Below the pieces are notes generated by a model. That model was not told the origin of the DNA, made no database searches, and worked only from the letters and a program-made list of their open reading frames with translations. From CBDATB01 sp965199745 (lineage in GTDB: Bacteria; Bacteroidota; Bacteroidia; Cytophagales; Flammeovirgaceae), in contig CBDATB010000010.1 of assembly GCA_965199745.1 (NCBI GenBank), forward strand, positions 239,243-303,242: a stretch of DNA of 64,000 bases, in the 5' to 3' direction. Positions 8,463-16,334 of the stretch are shown here, piece by piece; position 1 is the stretch's first letter; each line of letters starts with the position of its first letter. Made by a program: the position numbers and the translations under genes.

Positions 8463-9065
8463 ATGGCTAGATATACCGGACCGTCCTCAAAAATATCCAG
8501 ACGGTTTAGCGAACCTATCTTCGGTCCTTGCAAGGAGCTCAAAAAAAGAAATTATCCACCCGGACAACACGGCAGAAACCGTAGAAGAAAAGAATCAGAA
8601 TACGCTGTTCAGTTGATGGCTAAACAGAAGGCTAAATATACTTATGGCGTGTTGGAAAAGCAATTCCATAATCTCTTCGATAAGGCAGCTAGTAAATCGG
8701 GGGTTACCGGCACGATTTTACTGCAGTTACTAGAATCTCGTCTCGACAATGTAGTTTTTCGGGTAGGGCTAGCACCTACAAGGCGAGCAGCTCGCCAGCT
8801 CGTGAGCCACAAACATATCACTGTTGATGGTAAGCTAGTCAATGTACCGTCTTATTTGCTAAAACCTGGAAATATTATCGGAGTAAGAGAAAAGTCTAGA
8901 TATCTGAAAATAATCAAAGATAGTGTGAAAAATAAGAAAAATAGGTATAGCTGGATCGAATGGGATGATAAGCTAATTCAGGGTAAGTTTATGAACTTAC
9001 CCGAAAGAGAGGAAATCCCTGAAAACCTCAAAGAGCAGCTAATTGTGGAATTGTACTCCAAATAA
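8463..9065 (+). CDS. rpsD: 30S ribosomal protein S4
   Basis: 200 aa. Primary 16S rRNA-binding protein; in E. coli it is the translational repressor of the alpha operon. N-terminal 'MARYTGPSSKISRRFSEPIF' and 'NYPPGQHGRNRRRKESEY', with an S4 RNA-binding fold at 'LESRLDNVVFRVGLAPTRRA' and 'HKHITVDGKLVNVPSY'. The N-terminal cysteine cluster of some S4 proteins is absent. Confidence 0.97.
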   Translation: MARYTGPSSKISRRFSEPIFGPCKELKKRNYPPGQHGRNRRRKESEYAVQLMAKQKAKYTYGVLEKQFHNLFDKAASKSGVTGTILLQLLESRLDNVVFRVGLAPTRRAARQLVSHKHITVDGKLVNVPSYLLKPGNIIGVREKSRYLKIIKDSVKNKKNRYSWIEWDDKLIQGKFMNLPEREEIPENLKEQLIVELYSK

Positions 9066-9165
9066 ACCTTCAACTTTTTTGTGAAACCGATAAGTAAAAA
9101 GCAAAAATCTTTAAAAAATTCATATTTTTTTATAACCAATAAAATTATTATAACATATTACAGCT

Positions 9166-10155
9166 ATGTCTATTTTAGCCTTTCAGATGCCTAATCAAGT
9201 GGTGATGCAAAAAGCCGATAATTTTCAAGGTCTTTTTGAGTTTAAGCCACTGGAAAGAGGCTATGGTGTTACTATTGGAAATGCACTGCGAAGGATATTA
9301 CTCTCTTCCTTAGAGGGGTATGCAATCGTGGGGGTACATTTTCCTAATATACCTCATGAGTTTACTTCCATAGAAGGAGTTATAGAAGATATCACCCAAA
9401 TTGTTCTAAATCTTAAACAAGTGAGGTTTAAAAGGCTCTCGGAAAGCCCTGAAACAGAAGTTAGTATTGATATAAAAGGTAAAAAAGAGTTAAAGGCTGG
9501 TGATATTATACAATTTACAAACTGTTTTGAAATACTCAACCCCGACTTTGTGATTTGCCGAATGGATACTTCTGTGCGACTTCAGCTAGACCTAACGCTC
9601 AGTAAAGGCAGAGGGTATGTAGCTGCTGAAGAGCAGTTAGATCTGACAAAGCCCTTAGGTTTCATTGCAATAGATGCTATTTTTACACCAGTTAAAAATG
9701 TTAAGTATAGCATTGAGAATACTAGAGTAGAGCAAAGAACTGATTTTGAAAAGTTAATCCTCAATATTAAAACTGATGGCTCTGTTCATCCTGAGGATGC
9801 ACTGAAAGAAGCCGCAACTATTTTAATACAGCATTTTATGCTGTTTTCCGATCGAAATATGACTTTTCAGCAAGAAAAAAAAGAACAACAAGAGCCGATA
9901 GATGAAGAATTCTTGCATATGAGGAAACTATTAAAAACACCACTAGCAGATATAGATCTTTCTGTCAGAGCGTTTAATTGCTTGAAAGCAGCTAATGTAA
10001 GAACTCTGGGTGATTTAGTCAAACTTGAAATTTCCGATATGATGAAGTTTAGAAATTTTGGTAAAAAGTCTTTGACAGAACTTGAGCAGTTAATAGAAGA
10101 CAGAAAATTGTCCTTTGGGATGAATATCTCTAAATATAAATTAGATGAGGGTTAG
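9166..10155 (+). CDS. rpoA: RNA polymerase alpha subunit
   Basis: 329 aa. The N-terminal dimerisation domain shows 'FKPLERGYGVTIGNALRRIL' and 'SLEGYAI'. A linker near residues 235-250 precedes the C-terminal DNA/activator-binding helix-hairpin-helix domain ('LSVRAFNCLKAANVRTLGDL', 'FGKKSLTELEQLIEDRKL'). Follows rpsD after a 100-base AT-rich gap, as in the alpha operon. Confidence 0.97.
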   Translation: MSILAFQMPNQVVMQKADNFQGLFEFKPLERGYGVTIGNALRRILLSSLEGYAIVGVHFPNIPHEFTSIEGVIEDITQIVLNLKQVRFKRLSESPETEVSIDIKGKKELKAGDIIQFTNCFEILNPDFVICRMDTSVRLQLDLTLSKGRGYVAAEEQLDLTKPLGFIAIDAIFTPVKNVKYSIENTRVEQRTDFEKLILNIKTDGSVHPEDALKEAATILIQHFMLFSDRNMTFQQEKKEQQEPIDEEFLHMRKLLKTPLADIDLSVRAFNCLKAANVRTLGDLVKLEISDMMKFRNFGKKSLTELEQLIEDRKLSFGMNISKYKLDEG

Positions 10156-10219
10156 TAATCTTATGAGAAATGACTGCTTTTGTAAAACTGAATTGTGAAA
10201 TCTTCAATTTTTATTATCT

Positions 10220-10786
10220 ATGAGACACGGTAAGAAATTTAATCACCTGAGCAGAAAGTCAGAACATAGAAAAGCCATGCTGGCTAATCTATCTTCCTCT
10301 CTAATTGTGCACAAGAGAATACAGACTACTGTGGCCAAAGCAAAAGCCTTGAGAAGGTACATGGAGCCTTTGTTAACAAAGTCAAAAAATGATACCCTAC
10401 ACTCCAGAAGAGTAGTATACTCCTATCTACAAAACAAAGCAGTTATCAATGAGCTTTTTAATCGTGTAGGAGAAAGAATTGCCAACAGACCAGGTGGCTA
10501 TACAAGAATTATCAAACTAGGCTTTAGGCAAGGTGATAATGCCGAGCTGTGTATGATAGAGTTTGTTGATTATAATGAATTATTACTTAGTGTTGAAAAA
10601 GAGGCTAAACCAAGTACAAAAAGTAGGCGCTCGAGAAGAAGAGGCAAAGGAAAAAGTACTACTAACAACGCCAATACAACAAAAAATACTAACCCACAAG
10701 CCAAGCAAGAGAAAACTACTAAGGAGGCAGGTGATGAAACTCCAAGAGAAGCAGGTACAGAAGATACCGATGCAGGAGCAAAATAG
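10220..10786 (+). CDS. rplQ: 50S ribosomal protein L17 with a long C-terminal tail
   Basis: 188 aa. Residues 1-~120 are a normal L17 ('MRHGKKFNHLSRKSEHRKAM', 'TKSKNDTLHSRR', 'NRVGERIANRPGGYTRI'). The remaining ~65 residues are a low-complexity Lys/Thr/Glu/Arg/Asn tail ('RSRRRGKGKSTTNNANTTKN'), which many Bacteroidota L17 proteins also have in some form. Last gene of the alpha operon; the next gene points the other way. Confidence 0.96.
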   Translation: MRHGKKFNHLSRKSEHRKAMLANLSSSLIVHKRIQTTVAKAKALRRYMEPLLTKSKNDTLHSRRVVYSYLQNKAVINELFNRVGERIANRPGGYTRIIKLGFRQGDNAELCMIEFVDYNELLLSVEKEAKPSTKSRRSRRRGKGKSTTNNANTTKNTNPQAKQEKTTKEAGDETPREAGTEDTDAGAK

Positions 10787-10872
10787 CTTATTTATCAATT
10801 GAGAAATTAATCACCTTACACGTCATATAAATACCAAGTTTAGATGATGTTTGATTTTCAAAAAAATCGGAC

Positions 10873-11541
10873 TTACTCAACTCGCACAGAGTCGGCAGTT
10901 TCCTGAAACTTTCTTGTATTGTCGTGTAGATTAATTTCAATATCAAATATAAAAGTGATAGAGTCAATAGCTATAATAGTATTGTCGGGTTGTTTTTCAT
11001 ATCGAGTAACAGCCGGTTTACTTTTCATCAATAGCATAAATTCCTGCTCTACAGTATCGGCAGTACCAAAAGTGATACTAAAATCTCTGATACTGAAAGT
11101 GTCTTCAGGTCGGTTAATGTAAGCGGCAACAAAAAAGCTATTCAGTATGCTGTCAATGCTCTGTATAGTAGTATCAATGGGATCCCCTCTTTGTATCGTG
11201 CCATTTGTTAAGGTATCGTAGTTAAACGTGGTGTCAATGCGGTCAATAGGGCTTTTAATTACCAAACTTGCTATCAGTGCATCTGAGCGGATACCACTAG
11301 AAGTATTGACCAAAAAAGCAGAGCTGGCACTACCAAAGTTTTCCTGCGTAAAAAACCGAACTCGCATAGCAAAATTTTGCCTTTCTATCACCTGATTATT
11401 AGTAAGGGGTAGTTGCGTTTGTAGATTCGTATTAGTTACAGACATATCTTCCCAGCGGTATAGATCAAATCTTTCGCCGCAGGCTAACGTTAAAAACATG
11501 AATGCCAAACAAATTAGTATTTTTTGAATATAAATCATCAT
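10873..11541 (-). CDS. Hypothetical lipoprotein
   Basis: 222 aa. Two adjacent ATG codons start it. A hydrophobic signal ends in a lipobox 'FLTLAC' with Cys near residue 20, so it should be lipidated and exported. The mature part is rich in Thr, Asn and Ser, with beta-strand-like alternation and no motif I recognise. It converges on rplQ and is divergent from the M16 peptidase gene 466 bases away. No function is proposed. Confidence 0.8.
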   Translation of the reverse strand: MMIYIQKILICLAFMFLTLACGERFDLYRWEDMSVTNTNLQTQLPLTNNQVIERQNFAMRVRFFTQENFGSASSAFLVNTSSGIRSDALIASLVIKSPIDRIDTTFNYDTLTNGTIQRGDPIDTTIQSIDSILNSFFVAAYINRPEDTFSIRDFSITFGTADTVEQEFMLLMKSKPAVTRYEKQPDNTIIAIDSITFIFDIEINLHDNTRKFQETADSVRVE

Positions 11542-12007
11542 AAAAATTACTCTACCTCGTTAAAAAATAACAAGATATATATTTTAATAAAAAACACGAG
11601 GAACCGACCTTTGCATTAGAACAAATACATTAATCAACTTGCTGATGCAGAGATATTGTAGAGACGAAATTATAGAAATTCTGCATAAAAGCCAATAGTG
11701 AAGAATTTAGCACAGAAAAGTTTATTGTATTAACTTGTACTTTGAATTCTGCGAAATAGCTATTAATCTCAATGAGGTGGTGGGATATAACTAAAATGAG
11801 AATGGTACATAAGATTTCTTTGAAGAAATATCATTGGATTATAAAAAAATTGCTTTGCTGTTTACATTTTTGTGCCTCAACGGGATAAGTTGATACTTGG
11901 CATAGACTGTGCTTGAGTGGGATTTTGGGAAATAGCTATGGTTCAGTAGCCAAATTTTATAGCTCTTTTATTAGATAAGGAATACCGACAAATTAAAATT
12001 AAAAATA
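11542..12007. other. 466-base divergent intergenic region
   Basis: AT-rich stretch between the lipoprotein gene and the M16 peptidase gene. No ORF or RNA gene was recognised. It must hold the promoters of both genes. The best candidate on the + strand is a sigma-54-like element at 11898. Confidence 0.6.
11898..11913 (+). promoter_or_regulatory. Candidate sigma-54-type promoter
   Basis: TGGCATAGACTGTGCT: a GG and a GC dinucleotide separated by exactly 10 bases, matching TGGCAC-N5-TTGC closely. It lies 94 bases before the M16 peptidase start. A single match of this size can arise by chance. Confidence 0.3.
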
Positions 12008-13243
12008 ATGATAGCTTACGAAAGCTTTACCTTAAACAACGGTCTACAGGTTTTTATACACGAAGACCACAGCACCCCCATTGTAGTAGTAGACACTATT
12101 TACGAGGTAGGGGCTAGAGACGAAGATCCTGAAAAAACAGGTTTTGCCCATTTATTTGAACACCTGATGTTTGGAGGATCCTTAAATATTCCACAATACG
12201 ACACCCCGCTGGAGAAGGTCGGTGGCGACAGCAACGCCTTTACTACACCTGATGTTACCAATTATTATATCAGTCTACCTGCTGAAAACTTGGAAACAGC
12301 TTTCTGGCTGGAATCTGACCGCATGCTCAGTTTATCTTTCGAGACGAACGTGCTGGAAATACAGCGCAAAGTGGTTATTGAAGAGTACAAACAACGATAC
12401 CTGAATCAACCTTATGGCGATGCGTGGATAAGGATGCTCCGTCTTGCTTACAAGAAGCACCCCTATAGCTGGCCAACTATCGGCAAAGAGATAACTCATA
12501 TTGAGCAGATAACAATGGATGATGTAAGAAATTTCTACAGCAAATTTTATTGCCCTGCCAATGCAATTATGGTGGTTGCCGGCAAGGTTACTGCCCACGA
12601 GGTACGCAGGCTATCAGAGAAATGGTTTGGTAATATTCCTTCAGGTAAGAAACCAAAGAGAAACTTGCCGCAAGAACCCATACAAAAGACCGCTGCCTAT
12701 GCTGAAACAAGTGCCTCAGTACCGCTAGATATGATTTACAAAACATTTCATACCTGCGACCGACTACATCCTGATTTTTATACAACTGATTTGTTAAGTG
12801 ATATATTAGGTAGAGGAAAATCATCCAGATTGGATAAAAAACTGGTTGATGAACAACAGATTTTTAGTAGTGTTGAAAGCTATATTACGGCAGCTTTCGA
12901 TCCGGGTTTATTGGTAATTAGCGGGAAACTAAATGAAAAAACCAGTCTAGAAACAGCAGATGCCACAATCAATGATGTAGTTGAATCATTAAAGTCAGAC
13001 AATATTCGAGAAAAAGAATTGGAGAAAGTAAAAAATAAAGCAGAGGCTACAACAGTTTTGCAAGAAGTGGAAATTTTGTCCAGAGCAATACATTTGGCTT
13101 ATGCCGCCGTATTAGGAAAACCCGAAATGGTTAATAATTATGAAAATATTCAGGCTGTCAGCATCGAATCACTCGACCGTATAGCCAACAGAGTGCTGGA
13201 TATTGGCAATAGTAATACGCTATATTATCGGGCAGAGCGTTAA
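12008..13243 (+). CDS. M16 family zinc metallopeptidase
   Basis: 411 aa. The inverted zinc motif HLFEH is at residues 48-52 (H48 and H52 bind zinc, E51 is the base), with the distal glutamate in 'VVIEEYKQRY' (E125/E126). Layout is one active N-terminal M16 half (1-~190, ending 'FYCPANAIMVVAGKV') plus the C-terminal non-catalytic half, i.e. the short two-domain type (PqqL/processing-peptidase-like). No signal peptide is visible at the chosen ATG, so it may be cytoplasmic or need an upstream start. M16 enzymes degrade peptides; the substrate is unknown. Confidence 0.92.
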   Translation: MIAYESFTLNNGLQVFIHEDHSTPIVVVDTIYEVGARDEDPEKTGFAHLFEHLMFGGSLNIPQYDTPLEKVGGDSNAFTTPDVTNYYISLPAENLETAFWLESDRMLSLSFETNVLEIQRKVVIEEYKQRYLNQPYGDAWIRMLRLAYKKHPYSWPTIGKEITHIEQITMDDVRNFYSKFYCPANAIMVVAGKVTAHEVRRLSEKWFGNIPSGKKPKRNLPQEPIQKTAAYAETSASVPLDMIYKTFHTCDRLHPDFYTTDLLSDILGRGKSSRLDKKLVDEQQIFSSVESYITAAFDPGLLVISGKLNEKTSLETADATINDVVESLKSDNIREKELEKVKNKAEATTVLQEVEILSRAIHLAYAAVLGKPEMVNNYENIQAVSIESLDRIANRVLDIGNSNTLYYRAER

Positions 13244-13519
13244 AATATAATTCATTTGACCAGTTGCTACATTAGCTATACTGTGGAACTGTTTAGAAAA
13301 ATGAAGGTCAAAAATTTTCAGGCTGCTACAGAAATTTTTAACTGTAGGATTTATATAGTTTTAAAAAAAGCTCTGAGAGCTAAAGTTTTTGTCAAAATGC
13401 CCCTCAATTAATTCCTTATTTTTGCTTTTAAATTTTTTATACTTTATCATTGCGGCTGCTTGTCGTTTGCTCTCAGTTCGTATAATTTTTTTGCATAAAC
13501 AATACCCTATTGCTTCATT

Positions 13520-14131
13520 ATGACAAAGACAAAATTATTTTCATTGGCACTTATACCAGTAATTATTCTGCTGACATGGCTGTTGTACAGCAGTATTAAG
13601 TCAAAAATTGATCGGGCAGAAGCAATTAAAAAGTCTGAAGCTGTAATCATCCAAAAACTTGAAATAATACGCGAGTCTGAAAAAGCCTTTTTATCCAGTT
13701 TTGGCTACTATACTTCTAATTGGGATTCTCTGGTAAATTTTCTTGAAAATGATACTCTTTACAATGTAGAAAAAAGAGAAATTATTACAAAAAGAGCCAA
13801 AAATGATCCTTTGTTTTATACTAGAACTGATAGTGTAAGAATAGAGTACGATACCTTAGGAGGTACGGTTGTTAAAGAAGCATTGTTTCCAAAAGAAAAA
13901 TATCCTGGCTTTGATACCAGAGAAATGATGTTTATTCCAGCAACAGATGGCAAATCTTTTGATATATTTTCAGGAAAATTAAAAAAAGGCGGTGTTGTCA
14001 TTGATGTGATTGAAGTAATAGATAGATACCCCTTAGACAAATCGCGAAGTGATGAGAATGAAAACCGTAAAAGAAAGTTTTTGCGGTTTGGTTCAAGGAC
14101 AGAAGTAACTATTACTGGAAACTGGGAATAG
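13520..14131 (+). CDS. Conserved single-pass membrane protein upstream of the DUF3822 gene and coaD
   Basis: 203 aa. One N-terminal transmembrane helix (residues ~7-25, 'LFSLALIPVIILLTWLLYSS'), then an alpha-helical charged stretch (28-60) and a soluble domain with 'YYTSNWDSLVNFLENDTLYN' and 'DVIEVIDRYP'. It stands before the DUF3822 gene and coaD, a neighbourhood I associate with Bacteroidota. Function unknown. The C-terminal part probably lies in the periplasm. Confidence 0.8.
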   Translation: MTKTKLFSLALIPVIILLTWLLYSSIKSKIDRAEAIKKSEAVIIQKLEIIRESEKAFLSSFGYYTSNWDSLVNFLENDTLYNVEKREIITKRAKNDPLFYTRTDSVRIEYDTLGGTVVKEALFPKEKYPGFDTREMMFIPATDGKSFDIFSGKLKKGGVVIDVIEVIDRYPLDKSRSDENENRKRKFLRFGSRTEVTITGNWE

Positions 14132-14360
14132 CATTTGAAAACTAACCGAGTCACTCAAATAGGTGTTTGCTAAATTACGAAGCTGCTTTTATTTATCTCG
14201 CAGTTAAAGCGAATATTTTAGTAAACTATCTCTGCTCTGCAATTTCGTCTTCATCGGAATCCTTGCTTTTTCTTTTTGCTCGCTGAAAAAACCCACTCCT
14301 CTCGGGATAGAGTCAATCAACTGCTGCTAAAGAAACGCTTAATTAAACGAGTTTTTCTGC

Positions 14361-15227
14361 GTGATACACCACACTTTACTACATAAAATACAAGATGAGG
14401 CTTTTGACATTAGGTCCATCTCACACTATCACCTCCTCTTTAAAATACATAAAGATTTAATCAGCTTGTGTGTAATCGACATGCAAACCAACCGCTGTCT
14501 ATTTTATACGCTGTATAGTTATGCGAAAACAGATCAGGATATTTCATATGTTATCCGATTAGAAGAAATAATTGACAATGATGCATTTCTGCAGTCTATT
14601 CACTGGAAAAAAATTACCTGTATCATGGCTAATGCCCGCTTTATCATAGCACCTTCCAATTATATCAATGAGCAAACAGCTTTAGATTATCTAAAACTTA
14701 ACCTACAGGTTAGCAAAAGTGAACAATTACTTATTGATACTAATCAACATATGGGGGTAAGTTGTGCTTATTTAATACCCAAAAATTTACAAAGATGGCT
14801 TCAAACACGCTATGGTCTTACTTTATTGCAGTATACGCACAGCCATACATCTTTTTTAAAGGGCTTGTCTGCTTTTGTTCCAGGGGCAGATAAACAGACC
14901 TTATACGGAAAAATTCATGGAAATACTTTTACCCTAGCTGTTTTTGATGGCAAACAGCTTTATTTTATCAATACCTTTCCTTTTTATAGTACAGAAGATT
15001 TTATTTATTTTATTCTACTTGTCATAGATGAAGTTGGCAGTAAAGCCTCCAAGTCAAAATTGATTATATGGGGTGAATTAGAGATTGATTCTGAGCTAAT
15101 TATGACCTCACAACATTATATTAAGCATATCTTTTTTGGAAAAAGACCTGAAAGTATTCATTTTGGTGATTGTTTTAAAGCATTGAAAACCAATTACGAC
15201 TTTGATTTATTTAGTGCTCACCTTTAA
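14361..15227 (+). CDS. DUF3822 family protein
   Basis: 288 aa, GTG start at 14361. Recognised as DUF3822, a Bacteroidota-specific family with an actin/ASKHA-like look, usually encoded just before coaD, as here (6-base gap). Features: 'KDLISLCVIDMQTNRCLFY' near residue 32 and 'LYGKIHGNTFTLAVFDGKQL' near 182, both typical strand-turn-strand pieces of that fold. No catalytic role is established to my knowledge. The start could lie a few codons away because there is no clear ribosome binding site. Confidence 0.82.
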   Translation: MIHHTLLHKIQDEAFDIRSISHYHLLFKIHKDLISLCVIDMQTNRCLFYTLYSYAKTDQDISYVIRLEEIIDNDAFLQSIHWKKITCIMANARFIIAPSNYINEQTALDYLKLNLQVSKSEQLLIDTNQHMGVSCAYLIPKNLQRWLQTRYGLTLLQYTHSHTSFLKGLSAFVPGADKQTLYGKIHGNTFTLAVFDGKQLYFINTFPFYSTEDFIYFILLVIDEVGSKASKSKLIIWGELEIDSELIMTSQHYIKHIFFGKRPESIHFGDCFKALKTNYDFDLFSAHL

Positions 15228-15233
15228 AAGATT

Positions 15234-15689
15234 ATGAAGAAAATTGCTGTTTTTCCCGGCTCCTTCGACCCTTTTACAAAAGGACATGAAGATATTGCAC
15301 GTAGAGGTAGCCTGATGTTTGATGAACTCATTATCGGAATCGGGCATAATATGAACAAAAAAAGGTATTTTCCCCTCGAGGTAATGCAACAGAAAATAGC
15401 CGGTATATTTAACGCGCAAAGCAATATAAAAGCTGCCAAATACCAAGGGCTAACAGCTAATTTTGCCAGAGAAATAGGTGCTAGTTTTATTTTAAGAGGA
15501 TTGAGAAACGTGAAAGACTTTCAATACGAAAATAGCATCGCTCAGATAAATCGCCATATATTTGAAGAACTAGAGACAGTTTTTATTCTAACTTCGCCCG
15601 AGTTTGCCCATATCAACTCTTCCATCGTTAGAGAAATCCATAGCTACGGACAAAATGTGTGTAAATTTTTGCCTTTTGATATTGATTGA
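15234..15689 (+). CDS. coaD: Phosphopantetheine adenylyltransferase
   Basis: 151 aa. Joins ATP and 4'-phosphopantetheine to make dephospho-CoA, the penultimate step of CoA synthesis. The nucleotidyltransferase signature 'FPGSFDPFTKGH' (H18) is intact, as are 'FILRGLRNVKDFQYE' and the late 'INSSIVREI' that replaces the family ISSTxIR. Cytoplasmic. The stop overlaps the possible TTG start of the next gene. Confidence 0.96.
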   Translation: MKKIAVFPGSFDPFTKGHEDIARRGSLMFDELIIGIGHNMNKKRYFPLEVMQQKIAGIFNAQSNIKAAKYQGLTANFAREIGASFILRGLRNVKDFQYENSIAQINRHIFEELETVFILTSPEFAHINSSIVREIHSYGQNVCKFLPFDID

Positions 15690-15691
15690 AA

Positions 15692-16231
15692 GTGAAAAAC
15701 TTTATTCCACTCACCTGCTTTTTTCTCATTAGCTTATCGCTTGAAACCATCGGGCAGGTTATTAATAACTCTTCTAACAGAAAAGACCCTGTCGGAATAA
15801 GCAGTTACAAAAATGGTTCACTTTACATCAAGCTTACTTACGGAAGACCCAAATGCCACGACCGAGAGCTGCTATTTGGCTATAAAATCCCACACCGAAG
15901 ACTTTGGCGAACTGGCTCGCGTGAAGCTACTGAAATCACAATAACAGACTCGGCAAAAATAGCCGGCGAGCTTGTAGCCCCAGGTACTTATAGTTTATTT
16001 ACTATCCCCGATACAGCAGTTTGGACAATTGTGCTTAATAAAGATGTAGGACTCGAAGGGCTTTACAAATATAAGCCAGAAAATGATTTGTTTAGAAAAG
16101 AAGTGCCAGCATACCGCTCACCAAAGTTATTTGAACGCATGACCTTCTTTTTTGAAAAAACTCAGAATGGCGCAGACCTGATTTTTATCTGGCAATTTAC
16201 TAGCTTTAGGTTGCCTTTTGAAATTCACTGA
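15692..16231 (+). CDS. DUF2911 domain protein, exported
   Basis: 179 aa from the GTG at 15692 (a TTG at 15686 adds two residues and overlaps the coaD stop). The signal peptide 'FIPLTCFFLISLSLETIGQ' is followed by a DUF2911 domain: 'YIKLTYGRPKCHDRELLFG', 'LWRTGSREATEI', 'GTYSLFTIPD', 'WTIVLNK'. The family is widespread in Bacteroidota, of unknown function, and probably periplasmic or surface located. Same strand as coaD and almost touching it, so cotranscribed. Confidence 0.85.
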   Translation: MKNFIPLTCFFLISLSLETIGQVINNSSNRKDPVGISSYKNGSLYIKLTYGRPKCHDRELLFGYKIPHRRLWRTGSREATEITITDSAKIAGELVAPGTYSLFTIPDTAVWTIVLNKDVGLEGLYKYKPENDLFRKEVPAYRSPKLFERMTFFFEKTQNGADLIFIWQFTSFRLPFEIH

Positions 16232-16334
16232 TAATATGCTAGCTTTCTTGGTCAGCTTCAAATCCAAGCTAAATTGATTAAAAAAAATAGCATTAATATT
16301 TGATGCGAGTTTGACAAAGCAGCTAATGATGATC

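Noticed and set aside
10563..10802. 79-aa ORF overlapping the end of rplQ
   Set aside because: Alternative frame of the Lys/Thr-rich rplQ tail; not an independent gene.
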